NCBI GenBank assembly: GCA_947176965.1
Contig: CAMWSU010000023.1
Coordinates: 1-33,503 of the forward strand
From: an uncultured Lachnospiraceae bacterium
Lineage (GTDB): Bacteria > Bacillota > Clostridia > Lachnospirales > Lachnospiraceae
Direction of reading: 5' to 3'
Length of the DNA stretch: 33,503 nt
Numbering within the stretch: the stretch's first letter is position 1; every line of letters starts with the position of its first letter. The notes beneath the pieces are model-generated. The model saw only the letters and a program-made list of their open reading frames with translations, ran no database searches and was not told where the DNA came from. A program made the translations under genes and the position numbers. Shown in pieces: positions 1 to 7,871 of this stretch.

Positions 1-56
1 TGGGATTCCTCACTGATCCTTGTTCCCATTCCTCCAGCTAAGATCACTACCTTCAT
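1..56 (-). CDS. rfbF: Glucose-1-phosphate cytidylyltransferase, N-terminal part (left copy)
   Basis: Only the first 18 complete codons lie in the window; the gene runs off the left edge. The reading begins MKVVILAGGMGTRISEESP, the nucleotide-binding start typical of RfbF/DdhA, which makes CDP-glucose from CTP and glucose-1-phosphate. The ATG at 56 follows a strong GAGGGAGAGG ribosome binding site. It is the last visible gene of the left operon, 84 bp after the SDR. A second copy lies at the right edge in opposite orientation; the two agree at 52 of 56 bases and all four differences are silent. Identification rests on a short but characteristic N-terminus. Confidence 0.8.
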   Translation of the reverse strand, partial: MKVVILAGGMGTRISEES

Positions 57-140
57 TGGTTTACCTCTCCCTCTATTTTCTGTTATTCCAGAGCAAGTTC
101 ATAATTCCCTTGTATCTTTCTATATTTGCATACATTTATA

Positions 141-1049
141 TCACTTCTCGTTTTCACGAAGCCATTCTATTGTTTTCTTTATACCGCTTTCAAAATCAAC
201 TTCTGCCGAATAGCCTGTGTCATTCCTGATTTGTTCACAACCGAACTTTTCGATTGGTAACGAAATACCGTTAAAAGGAACTTCTCCCAAAAACAATGGG
301 ATTTTAGGATCAATAGTATCTCTTATAATATTAATGAACTCCTTTAATTGACGCGCCTTTCCGCTTCCGATATAATACGAATAATTAGGCTGTCCATTTT
401 TTGCGCATAGATATAACCCGCGAATGGTATCTGTTATGTATACAAAATCATAATTCTGTTCACCCGTGGTAAATGAAGCGCGTTCCCCATTTAACATCAT
501 CTTACATGCAAAATTAATAAAACTATTTGAGTTGTCTCCAATACCATAACTGTTTGAAATATAACACCAGATATGCTCAATTCCTGCTGCATTTGCTACT
601 GCTTTACTCATAAATTGCGCCGCTGTTTTTGCACTTCCATAGCAGCTCATCAAATTAGGTGTGGATGCGTTTTCTGCAATATAATTTAACCCGTCCAGCT
701 GCGCTAAAGTTCCGGCTCCTACAAACCGCTTGATCCCCATCTGTGAAGCAACCTTAACTGCGTCACAAGTATATTTTGCGTTTCCAAGCTGCATGGCATA
801 ATCCCCCCGTAATGCGCTAGAAACGCCGCTCCATGCCAAATGATACATCACGTCAATATCCCTGTCCGGTATTCGATCATTTAAATCTTCAAATCTTTCC
901 ATTGTGAACTCGACTGTTCTGACACCCGTCGGAATCCGGTCATTACCACCATGATATGCAGCAATAACCTCAATTCCCTTACCCATTAGTTCTTTTACAA
1001 GCAGCGATCCAATAAAACCATTCGCTCCAGTAACCAATGCTTTTTTCAT
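141..1049 (-). CDS. NAD-dependent epimerase/dehydratase (extended SDR), probable nucleotide-sugar reductase
   Basis: A 302-residue short-chain dehydrogenase/reductase. The Rossmann motif GANGFIG is at residues 8-14 and the catalytic Tyr137/Lys141 pair is in CYGSAK; length is typical of nucleotide-sugar SDRs. The ATG at 1049 was chosen because GGAG lies 8 bases upstream; an in-frame TTG five codons earlier has no better signal. Its position beside a RmlC-type epimerase relic and rfbF suggests action on a CDP-linked 4-keto-6-deoxyhexose, as the reductases of CDP-ascarylose or CDP-6-deoxy-altrose pathways do. That substrate is inferred from context. The SDR at the same place in the right operon is only distantly similar, so the two arms may finish different sugars. 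Confidence 0.8.
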   Translation of the reverse strand: MKKALVTGANGFIGSLLVKELMGKGIEVIAAYHGGNDRIPTGVRTVEFTMERFEDLNDRIPDRDIDVMYHLAWSGVSSALRGDYAMQLGNAKYTCDAVKVASQMGIKRFVGAGTLAQLDGLNYIAENASTPNLMSCYGSAKTAAQFMSKAVANAAGIEHIWCYISNSYGIGDNSNSFINFACKMMLNGERASFTTGEQNYDFVYITDTIRGLYLCAKNGQPNYSYYIGSGKARQLKEFINIIRDTIDPKIPLFLGEVPFNGISLPIEKFGCEQIRNDTGYSAEVDFESGIKKTIEWLRENEK

Positions 1050-1147
1050 GCCAATACTCCGCAATTTATGTTATTCTGTTTCTCCGACAATCCAATTGAT
1101 ACCTTTCCCATTCCTTCAACCGAACTCATTAACAGCCCCTTTTACGG

Positions 1148-1516
1148 CTAAAACGGTGATTCAAACTCCTTTAATGATATTAAATTATTATCCCGCTCTG
1201 ATATGATGGGATCAGCAACCGCCCAATCATATTCAATAGAATTCCAAGCAATACCCGTATCACATTCCGGGTGATACCCACTCGTCACCTGATATAACAT
1301 GACTGTGTCATCCTCCAAACATTTAAATCCATGGGCTATCCCCCGGATTACGCCTTTATGCGATGTAGAATAATAGATTTCCCGCAGTTCAACGTCCAAT
1401 CCCATTTCGTGAAACGCCGCTTGATTATAGAGTTTAACAAAATTTCCACGAATATCAGGTTGGCAGAAATTGTCTATGACATATACGCCCGAAAAAGCTG
1501 TTATTGAAATATTTTT
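1148..1516 (-). pseudogene. Decayed RmlC-type nucleotide-sugar 3,5-epimerase
   Basis: The translation matches the intact right-arm enzyme (31941-32477) from its N-terminus to its last residues, but with two lesions. The start codon position aligns with AAA at 1514-1516 and an in-frame TAA lies just upstream, so the normal start is lost. An in-frame deletion joins VIRG directly to IAHGF, removing the equivalent of residues 60-115 of the 178-residue intact protein. The missing part holds the RGMHFQ segment with the catalytic histidine and the middle of the cupin barrel. An 85-residue protein could start from the ATG at 1405 but could not fold as this enzyme. The sequence upstream contains only a nine-codon ATG ORF in another frame, so a frameshift near the original start is also possible. 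Confidence 0.85.
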
Positions 1517-1691
1517 ATTGTTTTAAGCATACCTTACCTAGAATCAAATCTTTGACAGCAGAAGCACTATCTGCCTGTTTTCTCTATCCAAAACCAGAGA
1601 CATATCGCTCTTACTATCTACTCATTAATAATTTACTTAAAATTAACATCGCTTGCTGTGCAGACCAAAAGAAAGCCTCAAGTCGCACATA

Positions 1692-2204
1692 TCATATGCC
1701 CATCTTCTCAACAACCATCTCCAATACCACTTCTGGATTATTTTTACCATAATTCTCAATTACGGCATCCGGTGTCTTCGGTTCCTCAAAATCCATATTG
1801 ATTCCCATCACATTTTCTACTTCATTTCTCAATGCCCTGGAATACAACTGCTTCTGATCTCTCTGGATCAGTTCCTCGATCGGCACTTTCAAATAAATCT
1901 CCCGATAATGCGGAATTTCATTTCTGTTCCATTCGCGGCATTCATCAAACATGGCAATCACACAGATGACTACATCAATTCCCTGCTGATTCAGCATTCT
2001 GCACAATCTTCCATGCTGATACGCCAGTTTCTTGCGTCCTTCTAATGTGTAATCACCTGCCTGATATACCTGACGCAGAATGTCGCCGTCCAAAAATACC
2101 ACATTACTCTTTTTTTGCAATAAGTATTGATATAAGCTCTTTCCGATCGTTGTCTTTCCTGCTCCCGAAAGTCCGGTAATCCAATAAGTTGTTCCCTGAA
2201 CCAT
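1692..2204 (-). CDS. Adenylylsulfate kinase-like P-loop kinase
   Basis: A 170-residue protein with Walker A GLSGAGKTT (residues 11-19) and the DGD motif of APS kinases (39-41), followed by an Arg/Lys-rich helix. The ATG at 2204 follows GGGAGG. CysC normally phosphorylates the 3'-hydroxyl of adenylylsulfate, but no ATP sulfurylase or PAPS reductase gene lies here. Kinases of this family also occur in glycan and phosphonate gene clusters with other substrates. Its place directly after the phosphonate cytidylyltransferase suggests a role in modifying or activating the phosphonate or the glycan, or making PAPS for a sulfotransferase encoded elsewhere. The family call is firm; the substrate is unknown. 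About 175 bp of A/T-rich sequence with no gene separates it from the epimerase relic downstream. Confidence 0.8.
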   Translation of the reverse strand: MVQGTTYWITGLSGAGKTTIGKSLYQYLLQKKSNVVFLDGDILRQVYQAGDYTLEGRKKLAYQHGRLCRMLNQQGIDVVICVIAMFDECREWNRNEIPHYREIYLKVPIEELIQRDQKQLYSRALRNEVENVMGINMDFEEPKTPDAVIENYGKNNPEVVLEMVVEKMGI

Positions 2205-2262
2205 ACGTTAATCCTCCCGCTCTTATACAGCCCGCAAGTTTGCACGCAAGCACAAATCTTCA

Positions 2263-2976
2263 TTAAATATCATCCGACAATACAGAGACGATCCTCTCCC
2301 TGTCCTCCAGCGTATCTATCTCCCCACATAACCCACCTTTTATATCAAGCGGCGTTATCACGCATCTGTCAGACACCGCATTCAATGCCGCTTCTGCATA
2401 ACACGTTACCCTGCCCTGCTGACAAAATTCCTTTATCTCATTCAGCCAGACAAGCCAATCATTCCGCAATATTTTATAGAAGGGCTGCGCGGCGGCCGCA
2501 CGCTCAAAAAACTCGACTCCCACTTTCACAATCCTGCCATCGGATATAACCGCCTTAAAATCCTTTTCCGGAAGTTCCGCTGCCTGATCCACCACCATGC
2601 AGCTTTCCTTTGTCTCCAAAAGTTTTCTTAATACAGAGTCCTCAAACACCAAATCCCCGTGCAGCAGCAAAATGTCCTCCTTCAAACAGGAATCGGCTAA
2701 ATAAATAGAATAAATATAATTTGTGGACTCATATTTTTTATTTTCCACATAAGTTACATTCATACTCCCGGCAATCCGGTCCGTGTATTCCATCAAAACA
2801 TTGCTGCAATATCCCGTTGTCATCACCACATCACGGATTCCCGCCCCGTATAGCAGCCTCAACTGCCTGCTTAATATGGTATCCCCACCATTCAGACGTG
2901 TCATACATTTGGGATGATCCCGGGTCTCCTCTCCCATTCTGGAACCCATGCCGGAGTTCAATATCAATGCTTTCAT
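2263..2976 (-). CDS. NTP transferase, probable CTP:phosphonate cytidylyltransferase
   Basis: A 237-residue nucleotidyltransferase of the RfbA/GlmU-like fold. The N-terminal signature is LNSGMGSRMG followed by HPKCM (residues 6-25), the usual G-x-G-x-R-x(n)-P-K nucleotide site, and LLLHGDLVFEDS supplies the metal-binding Asp. The ATG at 2976 was preferred to an in-frame TTG 13 codons upstream: GGAAGG lies about 11 bases before it, and the family signature then starts at the usual place. It lies between phosphonopyruvate decarboxylase and the APS-kinase-like gene. In known phosphonoglycan pathways such an enzyme (PntC type) makes CMP-phosphonate as donor for transfer to the polymer, and that is the inferred role here, with 2-hydroxyethylphosphonate as likely substrate. 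A choline-phosphate cytidylyltransferase (LicC type) is the main alternative. Confidence 0.75.
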   Translation of the reverse strand: MKALILNSGMGSRMGEETRDHPKCMTRLNGGDTILSRQLRLLYGAGIRDVVMTTGYCSNVLMEYTDRIAGSMNVTYVENKKYESTNYIYSIYLADSCLKEDILLLHGDLVFEDSVLRKLLETKESCMVVDQAAELPEKDFKAVISDGRIVKVGVEFFERAAAAQPFYKILRNDWLVWLNEIKEFCQQGRVTCYAEAALNAVSDRCVITPLDIKGGLCGEIDTLEDRERIVSVLSDDI

Positions 2977-3031
2977 CTGCCAATTATCCTTCCGATATAT
3001 CCGCTGTCCCTTCAAAATATCTGTTATTCGG

Positions 3032-4153
3032 TCAGGTACACTGTCTTAAATAATTCATAAAATGTTCTTTATTTTCCCGCGCCGTCGTTGTCGGTCGCCC
3101 CAGATCCGTCCGCGAACTTATCTTACATTTCACTTCAATAAACATCAATTCTCCGCTTGATTTTGCTTCCGATAACGCCGCTGCCAGTTCTTCTTCATTA
3201 CAAACAGATTTCTGTACCGGATAACCACATCCTTTCGCAATTTGGACAAAATCAACATTCCCTCCGACAGTGGGCATTCCTCCTACCGTCTCATGTGACT
3301 CATTATTAATCAAAACATGCACCATGTTACCCGGTTTGTTCGATCCTATCAGCGCCATTGCGCCCATGTGCATGAGCGCCGCGCCGTCCCCGTCCACACA
3401 CCACACTTTGGTATTGGGCTTACTTAACGCGATTCCCATTGCAATGGAAGAACTGTGCCCCATCGAACCGACCGTAAGAAAGTCTCTCTGATGCCCCTGC
3501 CCCTTCCGTTCTCTAATTTCAAACAATTCCCTGGACGCTTTTCCGGTCGTTGATATAATCAGATCCTCTCCTGCCGTATCTACAATTCTTTCTATTACAT
3601 CCTCTCTTACTAAAAAATTATCATTCAGATAATCCATCTTTCCTTCTTTTTCAAATGCCGCCTTCTTTACGATAAACGCCACACTTTTCCCCTGTGCCAG
3701 TAATCTGTCAAAGTTCTCCATGGCATCCGTAATTTCCTCCGGCGTTGTTTCATGCGTAAGAATCATGTACTCCATATCGAGGTCACGGAGTAATGTCTCC
3801 GTGATCTCTCCTTGATAAATATGCTGCGGTTCGTCTTGTACCCCCGGTTCTCCCCGCCATCCGACAATAAAAATGCAGGGAATGCCATACACTTTCGGAT
3901 GTAGCAGCGACGCGGACGGGTTTACGATGTTTCCCAAGCCGCTGTTCTGCAGATAAACAACCGGAACTTCACCGGTCGCAAGATAGTATCCTGCCGCCAG
4001 CCCTACACAGTTTCCCTCATTTGCCGCGATCAGATGACGTTTCCCGATTCCCTCTTTACTCATCAGATGATTGCACAGTTCTTTGAGTTGGGAGTCCGGA
4101 ACCCCCGTAAAAAAATCTTTTCTTATTATTTCAAGCAGGTCATTGACTTTCAT
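3032..4153 (-). CDS. ppd: Phosphonopyruvate decarboxylase
   Basis: A 373-residue thiamine-diphosphate enzyme that converts phosphonopyruvate to phosphonoacetaldehyde and CO2, pulling the unfavourable PEP mutase equilibrium forward. The sequence shows ANEGNCVGLAAGY with the cofactor-activating Glu46, the ThDP/Mg motif beginning GDGA at 255-258 and ending in NNESH (283-287), and the family-typical ESHETVGGMPT. The ATG at 4153 follows GGAAGGGAG and overlaps the upstream dehydrogenase by 14 bases, indicating translational coupling; a longer in-frame extension inside that gene is unlikely to be used. Its neighbours are the PEP mutase and an iron-type dehydrogenase, so the three enzymes form a complete route from PEP to 2-hydroxyethylphosphonate. 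Sulfopyruvate decarboxylase is related, but the context argues against it. Confidence 0.9.
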   Translation of the reverse strand: MKVNDLLEIIRKDFFTGVPDSQLKELCNHLMSKEGIGKRHLIAANEGNCVGLAAGYYLATGEVPVVYLQNSGLGNIVNPSASLLHPKVYGIPCIFIVGWRGEPGVQDEPQHIYQGEITETLLRDLDMEYMILTHETTPEEITDAMENFDRLLAQGKSVAFIVKKAAFEKEGKMDYLNDNFLVREDVIERIVDTAGEDLIISTTGKASRELFEIRERKGQGHQRDFLTVGSMGHSSSIAMGIALSKPNTKVWCVDGDGAALMHMGAMALIGSNKPGNMVHVLINNESHETVGGMPTVGGNVDFVQIAKGCGYPVQKSVCNEEELAAALSEAKSSGELMFIEVKCKISSRTDLGRPTTTARENKEHFMNYLRQCT

Positions 4154-5255
4154 CCCGCATTCTCCCTTCCGACAGCATGACATACATTTCCCTGATGGTA
4201 TCCTGTGAGAGATCAACCGGATGATTTTTCAGCCTTTCCGCATTCACGGATTCCGTCAATGTCTTAAGCTCTTCCTCCGTAGCCGGCACCCTTATCCACA
4301 GATCAAGCTCTTTCAAAAGCTCCCGGTAAGAACGGACCGCCTCTTTTTCGGAGGCACATCCCCACAAGCCCGCAAGCCGCTCCAGACAGGCAAGTAACGC
4401 TTCGTTCTCTTCACATTCCGCCTGTCTACAGGTCTGCTCCCATACAAAAGCTAAATTCAATGCTGCCGCCTGTCCATGCGGAATCCCGTAAAGCTTTGTC
4501 AGTTTGTAGCTCATTGCATGCGCTGCCGTCGTTTTCGAAATGTTGATCGCTTTTCCCGCACAATAGGACGCCGACAACATCTGCTTCGCCGCTTTCGCAT
4601 CCCCTGCAAGATAAGACTGATAATGGTTCAATATTGTTCTCAATGCTTCCCCCGCATATTCCCTGCTCTCTTCCGTGGCATTTACCGCCCAGAACGACTC
4701 TACACAGTGGCATATGGCATCCAGCATCGTTGCTTTTTTTTGATCAGGCGGCAGTGTCGCCAGAATGGAGCTATCCAAAAAAACGACATCAGGAATGCAG
4801 GACGGATCACCAACAGATTGCTTCTCACCCTCATAATATATAACTGCAAAGCTTGTTGCCTCGCTCCCTGTCCCCGCCGTTGTCGGCATTGCAAAATACG
4901 GAATCTCATTTGGCACGATCGTTTGTTTCAATAAATCCACCGCCGGATCCATGTCAGCAAAAGCTTTCACGCATTTTCCGACATCCATTGCGCTTCCGCC
5001 GCCGACCGCCATCACTGCATCACAGTGATTTTCCTTGAAACAGGATACCGCCCGAACAACACTTTCATAGGACGGATTCGGCTCAAACTCTTGAAATACC
5101 GCCGCAAAGTGCTTATCCGATACAAAGCACTGACCCGCTGGTGTTTCCGCAACGTGCTTCCCACAGATTAAAAGGATCCTTGATAATTTCCGGTTCTCCA
5201 CAATTTCCCGAAACGCATCATATATATGTTCTGAGATCACTTTCTGCTCTTTCAT
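4140..5255 (-). CDS. Iron-containing alcohol dehydrogenase, probable phosphonoacetaldehyde reductase
   Basis: A 371-residue group III (Fe-type) alcohol dehydrogenase. Visible motifs are the NAD(P)-binding GGGSAMDVGK (85-94), PTTAGTGSEAT (125-135), and metal ligands Asp179 and His183 in MLDAICHCVES, His246 in AHAMSY and His260 in HGQAAAL. Related enzymes (PhpC, FomC) reduce phosphonoacetaldehyde to 2-hydroxyethylphosphonate. No aminotransferase gene for 2-aminoethylphosphonate is present, which supports the hydroxy product. The gene sits between pepM and ppd with a 14-bp overlap into the latter. The ATG at 5255 has GGGAGG about 12 bases upstream. Family and metal-site assignment are firm; substrate follows from context. 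Confidence 0.87.
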   Translation of the reverse strand: MKEQKVISEHIYDAFREIVENRKLSRILLICGKHVAETPAGQCFVSDKHFAAVFQEFEPNPSYESVVRAVSCFKENHCDAVMAVGGGSAMDVGKCVKAFADMDPAVDLLKQTIVPNEIPYFAMPTTAGTGSEATSFAVIYYEGEKQSVGDPSCIPDVVFLDSSILATLPPDQKKATMLDAICHCVESFWAVNATEESREYAGEALRTILNHYQSYLAGDAKAAKQMLSASYCAGKAINISKTTAAHAMSYKLTKLYGIPHGQAAALNLAFVWEQTCRQAECEENEALLACLERLAGLWGCASEKEAVRSYRELLKELDLWIRVPATEEELKTLTESVNAERLKNHPVDLSQDTIREMYVMLSEGRMRDESQ

Positions 5256-5285
5256 GAATCTATTTTCGCCTCCCGACCCGGCTCC

Positions 5286-6584
5286 TTACTCTTCATCCGG
5301 TATCAATGTCAGAATTTCCTTGATCGACATGCACATCTCATCCGCTTCTTTGGCCCTGTGGTTCCGCAGAATCGTCTCCGCCGTCTTCTTCATGGCCGGG
5401 AATCCGCTTCTTGTGAGCTGGTTCGCATAAATGATAATATTAACGTCCCTGTCTTTGAATTCTTGTTCCGTCACTGCGTGAAATGCAGTAGGTACTACCA
5501 CTAACGGCGTGCTTTTATCCTCTGCACGGAATTTTTCCACAAATTCAAAAATCTCTGCAGGATCTTCTTTTCTGGAATGGATCATGATGCCGTCCGCTCC
5601 TGCTTTTACAAATGCAAACGCTCTTTCGAGCGCATCTTCCATCCCGCGCTCCAAGATCAGACTTTCTATTCTCGCTATGATCATGAACTCCTTGGTTTTC
5701 TGCGCCCGCTTTCCCGCCGCAATCTTTCTGCAGAAGTGTTCTATGGAATCCTGTGACTGTTCTACTTCCGTTCCGAACAAGGAATTTTTCTTCAGTCCTG
5801 TTTTGTCCTCAATAATAACCGCTGATACCCCGATACGCTCCAATGTTTTGACATTATATACAAAGTGCTCAATCAATCCGCCCGTATCGCCGTCTAAGAT
5901 AATGGGTTTTGTTGTAACCTCCATGATGTCATCAATCGTTCTAAGTCGGGATGACATGTCCACGAGTTCAATATCCGGTTTTCCTTTTGCCGTGGAGTCA
6001 CAAAGACTGGATACCCACATCGCATCAAACTGATACGTCCTTCCATCCTGCAGAACCGTCGTTTTTTCCGCGATCAGCCCTGTAATCCCACTGTGCGCCT
6101 CGATCGCAGTGATCGTCTGCTTCATATCGATGAGTTTGCGCAGCCTGCCCCGCCGAATATCGGGAATGGACAGTTGATACCTCGCGTTTTGTTCTAACTG
6201 TAAATAATTCTGGTTGTTGGCATAAGGGAATTCGATCAATTCTCCCCCATACTCTCCAAGTACAGAAAGCACCTCTTCCCGAATCGGTTTTTGGAATCCC
6301 TCGCGCCAGTCATCCCCATGCACGACGTAATCAGGTTTCCATTTTCTTAAATTCTCGGCATAGCTTAGTTTTTCCTGCGGAACCACTTTCGCCACTCCGT
6401 TAATATGCGCTATGATATTGGTTCTCTCCTCATAGGACAGAAGGGGAAAACGCTTATAGCTGCTGACTGCCTCATCGGACAACACCCCGATCATCAGCTC
6501 TCCATAGGCTGCTGCCTTGTCAATGATCGCCAAATGGCCGCTATGTATCACGTCGGTACTAAAACACATGTATACGGTTTTCAC
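5286..6584 (-). CDS. pepM: Phosphoenolpyruvate phosphomutase with N-terminal cytidylyltransferase-like domain
   Basis: A 432-residue two-domain protein. Residues 1-145 resemble a TagD-type cytidylyltransferase, with HSGH at 14-17; the usual RTxGISTT motif is not recognisable, and ARYQLSIPDIR stands near its expected place. Residues 160-432 are a PEP mutase of the isocitrate-lyase superfamily: the diagnostic EDKTGLKKNS is at 259-268, the metal-binding DGDTGG at 231-236, and the substrate loop contains WVSSLCDS. PEP mutase forms the carbon-phosphorus bond, isomerising PEP to phosphonopyruvate, and is the entry point of nearly all natural phosphonates. Translation starts at GTG 6584, eight bases after AGGAGG. 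The gene is 12 bp after the FkbM gene and 30 bp before the dehydrogenase. Whether the N-terminal domain is active is uncertain. Confidence 0.93.
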   Translation of the reverse strand: MKTVYMCFSTDVIHSGHLAIIDKAAAYGELMIGVLSDEAVSSYKRFPLLSYEERTNIIAHINGVAKVVPQEKLSYAENLRKWKPDYVVHGDDWREGFQKPIREEVLSVLGEYGGELIEFPYANNQNYLQLEQNARYQLSIPDIRRGRLRKLIDMKQTITAIEAHSGITGLIAEKTTVLQDGRTYQFDAMWVSSLCDSTAKGKPDIELVDMSSRLRTIDDIMEVTTKPIILDGDTGGLIEHFVYNVKTLERIGVSAVIIEDKTGLKKNSLFGTEVEQSQDSIEHFCRKIAAGKRAQKTKEFMIIARIESLILERGMEDALERAFAFVKAGADGIMIHSRKEDPAEIFEFVEKFRAEDKSTPLVVVPTAFHAVTEQEFKDRDVNIIIYANQLTRSGFPAMKKTAETILRNHRAKEADEMCMSIKEILTLIPDEE

Positions 6585-6596
6585 AAGATTTTCCTC

Positions 6597-7802
6597 CTAG
6601 CTGCCACATCTACATTTTCGGAAGTGAATGTCTCTCGTAACCCGTTCTCTTGGAATTGCATAAAGAACCAATTCCGCTGTCCTTTTCCAATTACCAATGC
6701 TGGATTCATATTTTCTTAACACACACTCATATTTCTCCAAATTCTCTTCAATAAATCTCGGAAGTTCTAGCAGATCCTCTGCTTTATGATATGCACAAAC
6801 AGCTATGACCGGGCGATCCGCCTTAATACGCTCTGACATCGCTTCTAGCAGCTCTAATTCATTTCCCTCAATATCAGCATTCAAAAGAGTGATTTTATCG
6901 TTACCTAGTACTTTGTCGAAATTGGTATGTTTATCTATAAATTGATTTACGGTAATCACCTTATCCTGATAAGCAGGCGGTAAAAATCTTAGATTGGAGC
7001 ACAGTTCCATGTAATTACTTCTATTTCCCTCAAATGCATATATATTTTTAGCGTTAAGCCCATTTGCAAAATACAAAAAGATAGAATCGCCAATATTGGA
7101 ACCGCAATTAACCCATACCTCATCTTCATTATGTATGTACAGTCCTTCATAATGATCCGTCTGTTCCTCATGATTTTCTCCGAAAAAGTATTTAACCCTC
7201 CCGTCACACGAAGGCAGATTGTATGAGTCCGCCTGCATATATGCACGGATATATTCAAGCATTACCTCCCTTGATTTGTCATCATATAACTGCTCATACG
7301 TATGGCACAGAGCATCATAATGTTCCCTGTAATACGTTTTTCTCCCTTTATCCACCCAATTGTATACATAAGCCCGCATATTAGGTTTTTCTTTCTCATC
7401 TATTGCATAAAAATTCTTTATACCCGCTTCAAATAAGGTATTCGCTATCTGCATCTGCCCCAGCCCTGCAAAGAATACTGTGTTTATGATGACAAAAACC
7501 TTATCACAATCTTTTATCTCTTTGAGTTCTGTTGTATGAATAACAGGAATACTATCGCAAATAACCTTCCCTCGTTTATTGGGATCATTGTCAATAATCG
7601 CCTCTATCTTAATATCATTATACCAAAGATAAGATACTACCTCTTCAATGCCTTTTCCCGCACCATAAATATACGTATGATACCCATTCATCTGTATCAG
7701 CGGAATAATGATGCCTCCTATCATCATCTCCTCTACATAACGATGTTTATGCTTTTTTTCAAAAATCACCTTTTCCAAATCCTTATTCTGACTCATGTGC
7801 AT
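6597..7802 (-). CDS. FkbM-family methyltransferase with N-terminal Rossmann domain
   Basis: A protein of about 401 residues. Residues 40-135 form a Rossmann-like domain starting YIYGAGKGIEEVV, similar in style to the N-terminal domain of the 808-residue protein encoded upstream. The C-terminal part is an FkbM-type SAM-dependent methyltransferase: VNCGSNIGDS (231-240) is the SAM-binding loop, AFEGN the second acidic motif and ADIEGNE the family signature near residue 322. FkbM enzymes commonly O-methylate sugars. Position between the fusion protein and pepM suggests methylation of the phosphonate-bearing glycan or the phosphonate itself. The start at 7802 could instead be the ATG two codons later, since GAGGGAAGGGA serves both. 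The 69-bp gap upstream is empty. Confidence 0.82.
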   Translation of the reverse strand: MHMSQNKDLEKVIFEKKHKHRYVEEMMIGGIIIPLIQMNGYHTYIYGAGKGIEEVVSYLWYNDIKIEAIIDNDPNKRGKVICDSIPVIHTTELKEIKDCDKVFVIINTVFFAGLGQMQIANTLFEAGIKNFYAIDEKEKPNMRAYVYNWVDKGRKTYYREHYDALCHTYEQLYDDKSREVMLEYIRAYMQADSYNLPSCDGRVKYFFGENHEEQTDHYEGLYIHNEDEVWVNCGSNIGDSIFLYFANGLNAKNIYAFEGNRSNYMELCSNLRFLPPAYQDKVITVNQFIDKHTNFDKVLGNDKITLLNADIEGNELELLEAMSERIKADRPVIAVCAYHKAEDLLELPRFIEENLEKYECVLRKYESSIGNWKRTAELVLYAIPRERVTRDIHFRKCRCGS

Positions 7803-7871
7803 TCCCTTCCCTCAAAATTGTATTGATTCCGCAAAAATTTCAGTTTGCCAAATAGAGCGGAGCCCTATATA

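Noticed and set aside
1148-1405. A genuine 85-residue protein starting at the ATG at 1405
   Set aside because: Homology continues upstream in the same frame to about 1500 and the cupin core is deleted, so a broken gene fits better.
1504-2045. Overlapping plus-strand open frames near the left end
   Set aside because: They run through the spacer and opposite the APS-kinase-like gene, lack good ribosome binding sites and resemble nothing recognisable.
4476-4934. 152-residue open frame on the plus strand
   Set aside because: It lies opposite the Fe-type dehydrogenase gene, whose motifs are complete, and has no family signature of its own.
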